64,000 nucleotides of DNA from Xanthostigma xanthostigma (lineage: Eukaryota; Arthropoda; Insecta; Raphidioptera; Raphidiidae). Positions 43,025 to 54,149 of this stretch are shown one piece after another. The notes below the pieces were generated by a model, which made no database searches, was not told where the DNA came from, and saw only the letters and a list, made by a program, of their open reading frames with translations. The stretch spans positions 28,597,501-28,661,500 of the forward strand of contig OY754464.1 of NCBI GenBank assembly GCA_963575645.1, read 5' to 3'. The number at the start of each line of letters is the position of its first letter. The first letter of the stretch is position 1. Made by a program: the position numbers and the translations under genes.

Positions 43025-43677
43025 TACCATTCCAACCGACAAGTAGGGAATGGTAATAGTTTAGGTCAAAAATCACTTTTCAAAATTTTACAATATTTTT
43101 TCATTTTGAGGTCCCCCGAATCCAAAAAACATATTTTTAGAAAAACTCTGTGCATGTTAGACTGTGAACAGGTCAAACGGATAAGAGGATTGAAACCAAA
43201 TTTTGGGAGGATGTTTGATATGCAAATATGAAAAGCCCTATTGTTTTTGGAGAAAATGGGCGCATGCGTAAAAGAGATACATGCTAAAACGTTGTTTTTT
43301 ATATAATAGTGGTATACTTTTCATAACGGCCTATTATTCTATTTATTTTTTCAATAAAGTTTTGTTAAACAATTTTTTTTCTAAACTTTAAAATTTCGGA
43401 AATATTTTGAAAATAAAAAAAATCAGCTGTTCTTTTGTTTTGTAAATCTGTCAAAAATAAACTAGTTAGGCATGCTTTGATTAATTTTTACAAGACGCGG
43501 AACATATTATGTAGGTAAGCATGGCAACGAATAGAAAATATATTGAATACTAGCCTTTACCCGCGTAACCTCACACGATATCAAAAATTTTATTTTCTTT
43601 ATTATATCTTTACTATATCAAATGTCAATATTTTTGAAGTTGGAATGGTTCCGTCGCCCAATCGGCTGGAATTTTTT
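43025..43677 (-). repeat. Family X repeat, copy 2
   Basis: Inverted relative to copies 1 and 4. Starts TACCATTCCAACCGACAAG and ends GGCTGGAATTTTT. Contains GGCGCATGCG (43258) and, near 43551, ACTAGCCTTTACCCGCG, which on the minus strand is a Helitron-like 3' end. Confidence 0.85.
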
Positions 43678-43973
43678 ATCGTAAATTTGGCATCATTTGT
43701 TATTACAATATAATAATTTTTAGTAAATAATATTCTCGACGAGTTTTAGTTTTATTCTGTTTAACAACCCAACAGATATTTCAATAGCAATTATGAAATA
43801 TCTTGGTTTTTCACAATCTGCCGGATTTCACTATGTGCCTACGACATACATATCGGCCAAATCGGCAATCTAGTTAGGTGAGGAGTTTGATGACCTTCGA
43901 GGTTGAACATCTATCGTCTACAAATAAGTTATCAGTAAGGAATAAGTAGCTAAAGCTATAATGAAAGTGTGGG

Positions 43974-44865
43974 CAGTGGCGGATTTGCCCTAAGGCTCAG
44001 TAGGCCCAGGCCTAGAGCGGCCAGACATTAAGGGCGGCCATTCGTGACAAAACACATTATGACGTATGGCGGGCCACACTGAACGGTGCAGTCTGCACCG
44101 CATCGTATAACAATAATCTTCCAAATAAAATGATCGGAATATCTAATTTAGATCAATATTTTGGACAGTTGAGTTTTTTTAAATGCATTTAAAACAGACT
44201 ACTTATTAAAACCAACAATGTTGAGCTATTGTCGAGGATTTTTTTATAAATTTGAGTTTAGGTCGCATAAAGCTCTTCTGAGATGATTTTACGTCAGCTT
44301 TATTGATAGCGTGCAACGTCTAAGTTCAAAAATGAATTCGTAAGAGTCAATGTGTATAATATATAATATAAATAGTGTATATGAAGATTGACTCTATTCA
44401 ATAAATAGAGTAACTGTGATCCGTTGAAGTCAATGATGAGTATTTGGAAAGAATTCCGTGGCATAAGGATCGAAAATGAAGCAATACTGAGAATTTTTTT
44501 TAACTTGCATTTAATACTAACGTTTCGATACAAGATGATACAAAACGTATCGAAACGTTAGTATTAAATGCAAGTTTAAAAAAAATCTCAGTATTGCTTT
44601 ATTTTCGATCCTTATGCCACGGAATTATTTCCAAATACTCATCATAAATAGTGTATATTAAATGTGCAATTATCCCTAAAACCTCGGATAATATGACAAA
44701 CTAGCAGCTATTATAGTTAACTAAATTTCTGAATCGATTTCGATAAAAGTTGGCAATAAAGTAAATTCATTATGTAGTCTATATGATGGGTGCTGAGAAA
44801 GGGGCAGCTGGTACTAACTACATGGCCTGGGGCCTAGGATGGCTAAGACTGTAAATCCGCCACTG
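43974..44865 (+). mobile_element. Non-autonomous hAT transposon with internal long palindrome
   Basis: Left CAGTGGCGGATTTGCCC, right complement CAGTGGCGGATTTACAG. Flanks AGTGTGGG / AGTGTGTG are an 8-bp duplication with one mismatch. 892 bp. Contains the palindrome 44433-44646, probably a later insertion. Confidence 0.92.
44433..44646. repeat. Near-perfect 100-bp-arm palindrome
   Basis: Arms 44433-44531 and 44547-44646 are reverse complements with only a few differences and a 15-nt loop (AAGATGATACAAAAC). The centre reads CGTTTCGATAC-loop-GTATCGAAACG, close to the motif at 51018-51040. Non-coding; short open frames here are by-products. Confidence 0.9.
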
Positions 44866-44982
44866 AGTGTGTGTTTTTACTCTCCACGGTATATAAGTAA
44901 AACTCTCTCACTCACCCATAGATATACGTTCACTACCCTCTAGTTCACATATATTAATAAAAAATATATTTAAATAAAACCG

Positions 44983-46515
44983 GTCAAGTGCGAGTCGGAC
45001 TCGCACACGAAGGGTTCCGTACACTATGTACTTTTTAAATACTTTTGTAAAAGAAACAAGAGAGGCGCTATAACAATATGTAACCAGTGGGAGTATGCAA
45101 GTAGTTCAAGAATTTCAAGGCGTGAAATTTTACATAATTCACCCCGGCGTTTTTATATTATAAACACTTTTTTTACAAAAATTTCTTGTAGAATAAAATA
45201 ATATAAAGTTTTGATAAATATACCGTTATATCAAATAACAACGTTATGGCAAATATCTCTGTTGCGCATGCGCCGATTTCCCCAAAAAAAAAAATACAAA
45301 ACTTTAGAATATTAAACCATTATGAAACGTATACCATTATTATATAAAAACAATGTTATAGCACATATCTCTTCTGCGCATGCGCCGCCTTTCCCCCTAA
45401 AACTTTTTACAAAACTTTCTTTTAAAATAGAAAAATAAACCATTATGAAATATATACTATTATTATATAAAACAACGTTATTGCATATATTTCTTTTGCG
45501 CATGCGCCAATTTTTCCCAAAAAAATTACAAAACTTTCGTAAACATAGATAGAATAATAAACCGTAATGAAAAGTATACCGTTATTATATAAAAAACAGC
45601 CTTATAGTACCTATATATTTCTTCTACGCATGCGCCGATTTTTTTCAAAAATTTATTTTACAAAACTCCTGTAAAACAAAATAATACGCCTTTATGAAAA
45701 GTATACTATTATCTTATAAAAACAACATTATAATATATATTTCTTTTGCGCTTGCGCCGACGTCTCTCAAAAACAATAGGCCTCTTCATATTTGCATATC
45801 AAACATCCTCCCAAAATTTGGTTTCATTCCGCTCATCCATGGTGGTGAAATGGTAAAAAATGTAAAAAATGACGTTTGCATCTGTCAAAGCAATATGTTC
45901 TAATAATTAAAATTAGTTATTCAAATCGTTAACTCAGAAGGCGTTGCATTATTCAAAATACAAATGTCAAAAGACTGACTAATATTTGAAATGACATTCG
46001 TTTTTGAACAAATGCATTCTTGTTTTTTAAGACAAAACATACGCAATATTTAAATTCCCATAGTACACTATGCAACAAACGAAGACAGACGATCTCCGTG
46101 TATGCTATGGATTAGACAAAATTGAATTTATACATTATATTTCTATATAAAGCTGTACAAAAAAAGTGTTTCGACGAATTCTGTTATACAAAATCTATGT
46201 AAAATTTTCTCCTCTTTCGTTTAAGACAGGTCTCGAAACGATCTGATTTAAATTGAGCGAATTATAAGCAAAAAACTTAGTTTGCTCCTCTTTTGGGAGT
46301 TTTGGGGGGTTTTTAATTATTTGTTGTTCTAGCGGCAATAGAAATACACTCTCTGTGAAAATTTCAACTCTCTACCTATTACGGTTCTTGAGATACAGCC
46401 CGCTGACAGACAGACAGACAGACGGACAGACAGACGGACAGACAGACAGACGGACAGCGGAGGCTTAGTAATAGGGTTCCGTTTGAGCACCCTTCGGGTA
46501 CGGAACCCTAAAAAA
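44983..46515 (+). repeat. Third copy of the GTGCGAG/GGAACCC element, split by a family X copy
   Basis: Starts GTCAAGTGCGAGTCGGACTC, GCACACGAAGGGTTCCGTACA; ends with a (CAGA)n/(CGGA)n tract at 46402-46457, AATAGGGTTCCG and GGTACGGAACCCTAAAAAA. About 45190-46270 inside it is foreign: a family X copy with tandem units, then the inverted homologue of 37940-38490. Confidence 0.7.
45240..45790 (+). repeat. Tandem array of 112-128-bp units with a GCGCATGCGC palindrome
   Basis: Five units, each with ATTATGAAA-GTATACCATTATTATA, then the palindrome (45263, 45375, 45497, 45625, 45747; the last reads TGCGCTTGCGC) and TTACAAAACTTT. Other family X copies have one such unit. Followed by the usual family X sequence (CATCCTCCCAAAATTTGG) to about 45870. 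Short open frames here are periodic artefacts. Confidence 0.88.
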
Positions 46516-47073
46516 GAACTAAAAAAATCCTTAAGTCAACGCACTGAAAAGTAGAAAACAATTTTTATTCTCTTTTATAACGTGTAAAGACGTAGGGCAT
46601 TCGATGAATCAAACAAAATATTCGTTTTCCCACCATCAACACCGACGCTTCCACCACTTATTTTTATTTTTTAACTTGTTACATAAATATAACTAGATAC
46701 ATAATATGGCTGCAAACTATCACGTTATCTGGACATTGTAAAGAGGGTGGAAATCGAATTATAAAATTGTTTTACTTAGATGCATACTGCATACAAAGGA
46801 AACTAATATAAGCGTGTTAAAAATAGCGTTAGCTTTTAAGTAAGGACAATATAAAAATAGGCAAAGTTCGCTATAAAGAGCAAGTTATTGACGAAAAAAA
46901 GAACTGAGATCTGTGAAGTTCCAAGTTTTCACTTGGAAAGTTTTTATAAATAGCTCATGCATCTAAACTTGCACTTGGCACCGTCTTAGATCTCACTTCT
47001 TTTTTTCGGCAAAGCCACTTGTTCTTTGTATCGAACTTAGTTCTTTTTTCACATTTACCTATGTGGGAGCTTA
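46516..47073. other. Non-coding sequence with a small inverted repeat
   Basis: GAAAAAAAGAACTGAGATCTG (46892) and its later counterpart ATCTCACTTCTTTTTTTCGGC (46987) form imperfect inverted arms. No gene. Confidence 0.45.
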
Positions 47074-47760
47074 AAATTCCAGCCAATTGGGCGCCGGGAC
47101 CATTCCAACTTCAAAAATGTTGACATTTTATTATAATAAAGAAAATGAAATTTCTGATATCGCGTGAAGTGATGCGGGTAATGGCTAGAATTCAATATTT
47201 GCAATTCGTTGCCATGATTACCTATATATAATATGTTCCACGTCATGTAAAAATTAATCAAAGCATGCCTAACTAGTTTATTTCTGACAGATCCATGAAA
47301 CAAAAGAGCGACTGATTTTTTTTATTTAAAAATATTTCCGAAACTATAAAGTGTAGAAAAATAAACTTTTTATCGAAACTTTCTTGAAAAAATAAATAGA
47401 ATAATAAGACGTTATGGAAAGTATACCTACCATTATTATATTAAAAACACCATATAATAATATCTATATATTATATATCCATATATAATATCTCTTCTTC
47501 GCATGCGCCGATTTTCCACAAAAAACAATAGGGCTCTTCAAATTTGCATACTAAACATCCTCCCAAAATTTGGTTTCAATCCGCTCATCCGTTTGACCTG
47601 TATCGTGTTCACAGACTAACAGACTAACACACGCACAGAGTTTTTCCAAAAATATGTATTTTGGATTCGGGGGACCTCAAAACGGAAAGATGTAAAATTT
47701 TTGAAAAGTGAGTTTTGACCTAAATTAGTACCATTCCCCACTTGTGGGTTGGAATGGTAA
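47074..47760 (+). repeat. Family X repeat, copy 4
   Basis: From AAAATTCCAGCCAATTGGGC to CCACTTGTGGGTTGGAATGGTAA. Near-terminal ACCATTCCAAC is inverted at the other end (GTTGGAATGGT). GATGCGGGTAATGGCTAG (47174-47191) is a Helitron-like 3' end. One GCATGCGC unit at about 47500. Confidence 0.85.
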
Positions 47761-48810
47761 TTTAAAATTTATTTAACCAAAGGTTTTTATCGTATGTAAC
47801 GTGTGAATGTGTCTTTAGTAGGAAAATTTTTAAGACGTAGCCAAAAAACAAGACGGCTGAGGGTTGGTCGTATGGCTTGTATATGTATAAAATATCTCAA
47901 AGACATCTTTGACGGACCACTCATCTTATAGAAAGAAATTAGATTGTCGACATTTATATTATGATCTACGATGTACGTCAGCGGGTGAAAAGACGGACAC
48001 AGGGCGTCGCGACGGTTCGGGCGTGGTTATCGTGTTGTTCCACAACCACATAATATTATAGCCAGTCTGACAGCTAGCCTTTATCTATAGTTAGCTATAA
48101 GTCTTCTATAATACTAAACACTTATGGAACATTTTATTTTAAGTAAAGCAAATGAAGGGTTATGTGTTTGATCGGTATGTTCATCTCTTCCATATAATAA
48201 CTTCTAAACTAGTAATCATAATTTGACAAATGAGGCATCGTTAAAACGTTTTGATCGTCCGCTGGTTATGGGCTATGTGAGGTCACATTAAATTAAATAT
48301 GGCGCCCTCTAGAGGACATAAAGTCATGAACTAAAAAAAAATTTTTTAGTATCAAATAAAAGAGCTTAATAAGCACATTTCAAAAATATATAGGTATAGA
48401 ATGATACATTTTAATCTATATGGGAAATTTTGCAATAAATAAAATTATCGACCAATTTTGAGACAAATATATTAACAAAAAATAATAATTAATACATTGG
48501 TAATATATTTGTCTGTAAAATTGGTCGATAATTTTTTTGTTGAAGAATTCTAATCAGACGTTAATCAAAGATTTGTATATGGGAAATTATTGAGACAGGG
48601 CAACATTTTCGGAAAAAAAGTGTCAGACTAACGTTGTTTAGTTTGAAGGGAGACATCGTTTGGAGACAAATACCGCCCTCCACCCCCAAAACAACTTTTG
48701 TCTGAAACTTTTTTTCCGAAAATGTTGTCCTTTCTCAATTTCCAATATAGATTAAAATGGATCACTTGTATATTGTTAGCTGTTGCTATAATCCCAAAAT
48801 AATTTAAATA
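47761..48810. other. Non-coding sequence with a short inverted repeat
   Basis: 48440-48475 and 48499-48532 are inverted (AATTATCGACCAATTTTGAGAC... against GTCTGTAAAATTGGTCGATAATT). The following GAATTCTAATCAGACGTTAATC also occurs at 23935-23960 and near 53955. 48590-48730 holds another imperfect inversion (CAACATTTTCGGAAAAAAAG / TTTTTTTCCGAAAATGTTG). Confidence 0.6.
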
Positions 48811-49576
48811 AAAATTAAGTTCAAAAACTAAAACCCGACTACTGAAAAGTATAAAACAAAATATATTCTTATCTGAGGATAGCCGTGATCATATGCCACC
48901 TACCTTAACAAAACAATACATTTTAACAATAGTAAACGATCATAAGCTTTATACATATAAGTGCATCACGCTATACATTTAGAGGGCACCGTATGACCAT
49001 ATACAGGGTGAGTTTTAAGTTGATGCTTTTGTTTTGACAGCGTGTAAAAATCAAATAGACGAGCAAATATTTCCAATAGTTTTTTTATCAAAACTCAAAA
49101 ATAAGAGAGAAACAGCCTTTCGAAGTTTAAATAAATTTTATTAAATTTTCTTTAATTTTGAGGGTCGGTCCTGGGGTTATATTATGTCACTATGGAAATA
49201 AGTTGTTATTATCAAGTATGTTGGTGCTTATTTGAAACTGACATGTTTATTGTTCTGTTTTTGAGAGATAATAACAACTTATTTTCATAGTGACATAATA
49301 TAACCCCAGGACCGACCTCAAAATTAAAGAAAATTTAATAAAATTTATTTAAACTTCGAAAGGCTGTTTCTCTCTTATTTTTGAGTTTTGATAAAAAAAC
49401 TATTTGAAATATTTGCTCGTCTATTTGATTTTTACATGCTGTAAAAACAAAAGCATCAACTTAAAACTCACCCTGTATATGAGGTGGCATACGATCACGG
49501 CTTATCTCAGATGAGAATATTTTCTTTTTTCATACTTTTCAGTAGTCGGGTATTAGTTTTTGAACTTAATTTTTAT
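48811..49576. repeat. Foldback element 6, hosting a nested MITE
   Basis: Arms 48811-48901 and 49482-49576 are inverted copies (AAAATTAAGTTCAAAAACTA..., CCCGACTACTGAAAAGTATA, then ATATGCCACCT). The MITE 49002-49477 sits between them. Confidence 0.85.
49002..49477. mobile_element. TA-flanked MITE with about 210-bp inverted arms
   Basis: TACAGGGTGAGTTTTAAGTT and its complement at the right. The arms are nearly identical over about 200 bp and leave a short centre of about 60 bp (49215-49270). TA flanks both ends. Same terminal hexamer as 36801-37255 but an unrelated interior. Confidence 0.9.
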
Positions 49577-49722
49577 TACTACTCGGTTGGAAGGAGTGAT
49601 TCCGATATGGATATTAGTGTGACAGAAGTAGAGGGGTAAGGGAAAAGAAAAATCAAACCGCAGCGTAAGTGTACAGCAATTAACTTAATATTACAAAAAT
49701 TAGGGTCGCAATACCGAATCCT

Positions 49723-49781
49723 GCCACACTGCCTGTACTTATTAGCAAATACACTATATTTGCTAATATAGGCAGTGTGGC
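49723..49781. repeat. Hairpin with GCCACACTGCCT arms
   Basis: GCCACACTGCCT...TTAGCAAATA / TATTTGCTAA...AGGCAGTGTGGC, 59 bp with a small loop. The outer end reads CAGTGTGGC, hAT-like, but no duplication was found. Confidence 0.65.
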
Positions 49782-51306
49782 TCTATAATGTAAACTTAAC
49801 GTTGTTTTTTGGACAAAATAAAAAAATGACCCCTTAATACATCTCTTATAACAACATATTTTTTCTTAATTTCAATAATATTATCAATTCAACATCTGTA
49901 TCAAATTAAATACACCGTTCAGTAAGTAAATCCATATCAGCAAAGTAATGTTTTCGTAAAAAGTATAAGGTCCCGGCCCTATCGAGCCGATTTTACAAAT
50001 ATTTTGACAGCTGGTCTAATGTGCGTTATTAACATGAACAGGTTTTTCTGCTCCGCGCTGTGCAGGTCATGCAGGTTTATGCTTGACAAGTGTGCGCGGT
50101 CTTTTAGTGAGAAGTTTTCTCTGTTCCAATGAATTGTCAGATGACGCTTACTTAACTGTTTGTATTTCTTTAATGAGTGAACGAGAGATGATGATAAAGT
50201 GAGAGAGTTTCGCTTGTACGTTGCAGTCTTAATTGCAAATAATTGTCTTTTTTTGGCACGTCCCAAATAAAATAAATCTCGAAAACGATTTTGAAATAAT
50301 TTTACGCACGGGAGCAATCATACTTAAAATTTAACCAAAATTGTTTTCGAGGAACTCTCTCACTCACAGACCGCTATATGATGGCACGACTATAGTTCCT
50401 CGTAGAAGATGCAGTTATTGAATAGGCCTGTTTCTATATGAGAAAGTTATGTCGGATCGTTTATTTTCTAAATCATCTGTAACTAAGTTTTAAGAGTTGT
50501 TTTTTTCATAAAATCCATTTCAATGTCCGATTTCCTTTTGTGTTGTCTTCTGGTTCCCCCCAGTTCTCCACATCTGTCGAGTGTGGACGTTTCTCGATCT
50601 AATTCCAGTGACACAAAAAGCCACCCCATCGACTTCGGGGCTCTGAGACGAACCTATTAGTTTGAGTTTAATTCCGTTTCCTCGACTGATGTCGCCGTCC
50701 GCGTTTTACAGGTTATCGTTTAATCATTATCATTCTTCGGTATTGTACAAATCACAGTTGAATCGCTCTTTTCAAAATCCTTACGTTTTAAATTAAATTG
50801 TGCGCATTTGTTTAAATCTGTTCTATCTGTTACGATAATAGGCACTCAAATTTGATTCTCTGAAATTAACTTCAACAAAAAAACATTCAGTGTATCGTAA
50901 TCACACTCAGTAAAAGTGAAAGATTTAATTTAATGATAGGTTTCTTTCATTATACTTTATTTCCTTAAAAAATGTTTTTACAATACAAGAAAAGATAATT
51001 TTAGAAACTCTGATGATGATACAAAGTGTACCGAAACGTCAGTGCATAAATGCAATTTTTATACTTCAGTATTACTTACTTTTTAATTGATCCTTTGCCA
51101 CGTATCCTTATCCAAAACTTTCTCCAATTTTATTTAATACAATCTTATTCTAAATTGTAGTAATATTATATTTATTAATAATAATAGCCTAAGTTTCCCA
51201 CTGCAGGGAATAGGCTTCTCCTAGCTTTTTTTCCAATATTCACGATTATGCACTTTCCGAGTCCATAACGAGCCAGCAAATTTTGCGGTAATGCGCGTTT
51301 TCAACC
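49782..51306. other. Non-coding sequence, no assigned gene
   Basis: A 112-codon minus-strand open frame at 49979-50317 has no recognisable domain. 50560-50720 is GC-richer without a product. The only structured item is the motif at 51010-51040. Confidence 0.4.
51010..51040 (+). other. Hammerhead-like ribozyme core remnant
   Basis: CTGATGA, then a stem GATAC-loop-GTACC (one mismatch), then GAAAC and GTC. This is the order of a hammerhead core (CUGANGA, stem II, GAAA, cleavage triplet). Stem III is missing or too short, so activity is doubtful. Related motifs lie at 17378-17412 (minus), 17689-17723, 44540-44565 and 53390. Confidence 0.35.
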
Positions 51307-51395
51307 CCCGACAAAATAGCCCCCACAAAATATCTCCCCGACAAAATATCCCCTGACAAAATATCTCTTACCCAAGAGGCCTGGGTTCGATTCCC
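51307..51395 (+). repeat. 18-bp tandem GACAAAATATC repeats followed by a tRNA-like B-box
   Basis: Four imperfect units of CCC-GACAAAATATCT (51307-51365), then GGCCTGGGTTCGATTCCCGG, whose GGTTCGATTCC is a perfect RNA polymerase III B-box. No full tRNA fold or A-box at the right distance; read as a SINE fragment. Confidence 0.45.
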
Positions 51396-51474
51396 GGTAC
51401 CGGAATGAGTTTTGTTTTTACTTTTTATTTTTTTTTCACTTTGAGACCAACTTAAAATTCACATTTTCATGAAG

Positions 51475-51665
51475 ATTGAAAACCATCGCTTTTTTGATAA
51501 AGGGGTATACGAATTGTCTCGCAGTGAAACGGAAAGGGGCAAATGTGGAGTTTTTAAAAAAACAATTCCGGGGTGAACGATAAACGGGTATGCGAATTGT
51601 AATTCCGGGGTGAACAAAAAAGGGGTATGCGAATTGTCTCGCAGTGAAACGGGAAGGGGCAAATG
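51475..51665 (+). repeat. Direct duplication of a GAATTGTCTCGCAGTGAAAC block
   Basis: The block starting GAATTGTCTCGCAGTG and running through GGGGCAAATGT occurs at 51510 and 51630, with the intermediate CCGGGGTGAAC at 51570 and 51606. Non-coding tandem duplication of about 120 bp with an inner repeat of about 36 bp. Confidence 0.7.
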
Positions 51666-51760
51666 TTGAGTTTAAATAAATAAATATTTATATGATGCGT
51701 AGTATGCGAGATATTCAACCGTTCCGGGACTTTTTCCTCACCCGGCATATAAAAAGAAAC

Positions 51761-52379
51761 CGTGACTGACTGACTGACTGACTGATCTATCAACGCACAG
51801 CTCAAACCACTGGACGGATTATGCTGAAATTTAGCACACAGATAGTTATGACGTAGGCATCCGCTAAGAATGGACTTTTGAAAATTTAACCCCTAAAAGG
51901 GTGCAGGTAACGGGAGTTAAAAATTTGAATATAGAATCAACGCACAGCTCAAACCACTGGACGAATTGGGCTGAAATTTGACACACAGATAGTTATTATG
52001 ACATAGGCATCCGCTAAGAACAGATTTTTGAAAATTCAACCCCTAAAAGGGTGTGAAGGGGTTTCAAAATTTACAAGGAGAAATCATATAAGATAGATGT
52101 ATCAATTCGAAAATGCGCAGAATTACTCCTGTCAACAAATAAATAAATTTGTGTTTGATGCTTTTTCAAAAACAACCCCTTCAGAAGGTGAAAACAGATA
52201 AATAGTCTAAAAATCAACATGGGAGTCATTTTCAAGGTTTGTCGGGACGTTGATCACGTGAATGTCATCAATTTGGAAAATGAGGGCGGTCTACGGCGAG
52301 AAAGGAGTAACTATGCCAAATAATGGGAATGCATCCGTGTTTCGTCTCAATCGCGTGCGAAGCCGCGGGTAACGGCTAG
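51761..52379 (+). mobile_element. Non-autonomous Helitron with internal 148-bp duplication
   Basis: Contains (CTGA)n at about 51766-51785, then CAACGCACAGCTCAAACCAC twice (51791 and 51939), and ends GCGAAGCCGCGGGTAACGGCTAG followed by T. I recognise this element type from lepidopteran genomes. The 5' end was not located exactly. Confidence 0.7.
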
Positions 52380-53228
52380 TTGTATATATATTTTCTATCT
52401 ACTAAATAAAAAAAACTATAGAAATAATCTATTAATTAAAATATTATAAATATAGCAACGTGAAATGTGTATTGAATATTGATGCTAGAAAAACAGCAAG
52501 AAGAGAACGAGAGGAATAGAAAACAATAGACGCGTGACACCACTTCCGTATAGCACTCAATTTCTATAATAGAAAATTATGCGGTACTCGCGAGTTAGTA
52601 GTATATAACTATAGAGCTTATATATATATTATGTATTATTCCTTGTCAGATAACATTCCATTCAAATCGGTTGTCTCCTTTAGAGGCGTGATGAAGTAAC
52701 AAGTAGTATAAAGTAATATTATCATATTTTATAGCATAAAGTGTTATGTCTTGAAATGTTTAACTAAAATAAAAAGAAATAATTCAACGCATAAAATCTG
52801 AAATACATGTGAAAAAAGTTAAATCTTTTTTAAAACATTTGTAACGTCGAATAAAAAGTTTGTAGCTCTTCTTCTTCTTCTTCTCTCCGTTTCTTTCTTC
52901 TTTGATGACAAAATAAATCGTTTAACAAATTAACAGACGAGTTGTCGTAGTTTTCTATAAAATGTTAATATACGGAAAAAAAAACAAAACACTCACGTTT
53001 CAGATGTGATATTATTGTTTTGTTTTCATCTTTCCTCGAACGGCGATGTCTTTTTGTTTAAAAGTTTTTTCTTCGTTTAACGTGTGAAAGAAGTTAAAGT
53101 GTCCTCTTATATCCATTGTTTTCAAATATATATACATTATTTTTGCTTATTTCTTCTAAAATGATTTTCTTTTAAACACATAGGTACTCAAAATAATAAG
53201 TAAAAAGAGAAAATGTTATACTGTTTTG
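52380..53228. other. Non-coding sequence with simple repeats
   Basis: (TTC)n at about 52868-52890; 52630-52720 resembles 29400-29510. The last eight bases, CTGTTTTG, are the target site of the next hAT element. Confidence 0.45.
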
Positions 53229-54105
53229 CAGTGCTGGATTTGCACATTTCTTAAAAAATTTATCTCATTAACAGGCAAATTTGCTTTGTTAGAATAATTT
53301 ATTTGTTTTGATATTAATAACTTTGAACGAATTTTATAAAAAAACTAATTAGAAACTAAATATTAATTATTTTTTATATCAGTTCTAAAGAAGGTCCAAA
53401 TCCGGATCGAAACATTAATGTATTAATTATATATTTTTTTGTTAATATATTGTCTGAAAAATTGGTCGATAATTTTATTTATTCAACACGCGTGAGTAAT
53501 ATGTAATTGTCGGGGCCCTGCTAAATTCGGGAGAAATAATAAATTACTTCATGTTGACGCGTAGAGTGCTAATAATAAGCCGTACCGTGAGATAATGAAT
53601 TTTCTGCAGTTAAATAATGAAAAAAAACTGCACAGCTTCTGGACCAATAGGAACGTGGTAGGCGGTATTGTATATATGAAAACAGCATCGCAATTCAGTG
53701 AAAGTCAGGGCCATCTTGTGTGCATCGCGGGCGATGAGTACGTCAATCAATGAAGTGATTTATTATTTTTCCCTCTTTTATCAGGGCCCCGGTTACATAT
53801 TACTCGTGCTAGTTGAATAAAATATTATGTGCGACCATTGATCGAAGGAGAATATTCCACTCGCGTGCGTGTTACCGCACTCGCTACGCTCATGCGGCAA
53901 ATTTCACGCTCATGGAATCTTCTTCTTCTCTCACTAGTCGCACAATATACTATTATTGAAGAGTTCTAATTGGATGTTAATCAAAGATTTGAAGTAATAA
54001 TATGACTAAGAGGCAAAGTATTTGAGATCTACATTTATGATGTACTCTTCCAGATCTTTCGCTCCCCAAAATTAAATACTCGGCCTATTGATAAATCCGC
54101 CACTG
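53229..54105. mobile_element. hAT element with perfect 8-bp duplication and a nested insertion
   Basis: Left CAGTGCTGGATTTGC, right complement CAGTGGCGGATTTATC (same end type as 43974-44865). CTGTTTTG on both sides (53221-53228, 54106-54113). 877 bp including the inner element 53493-53818. Confidence 0.9.
53493..53818. mobile_element. Nested element with GTAATATGTAA...GGGGCCCTG inverted ends
   Basis: GAGTAATATGTAATTGTCGG...GGCCCTG at the left is inverted as CAGGGCCCCGGTTACATATTACTC at the right. Inside, TATATATGAAAAC is followed about 25 bases later by TTCAGTGAAAG, a TATA/initiator-like pair. It may be a solo LTR (TGTAA...TTACA) or a MITE; flanks are inverted rather than duplicated. Confidence 0.6.
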
Positions 54106-54149
54106 CTGTTTTGTTTATATCTTTCTCATTATGTTCCGTCGTGATCTTT

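Noticed and set aside
45312-45503. 63-codon minus-strand frame with internal repeat
   Set aside because: A by-product of the 112-128-bp tandem units.
49979-50317. 112-codon minus-strand frame
   Set aside because: No recognisable family, no supporting signals, within unclassified repeat-like sequence.
51360-51410. tRNA gene on the plus strand
   Set aside because: A perfect B-box but no A-box or cloverleaf; treated as a SINE fragment.
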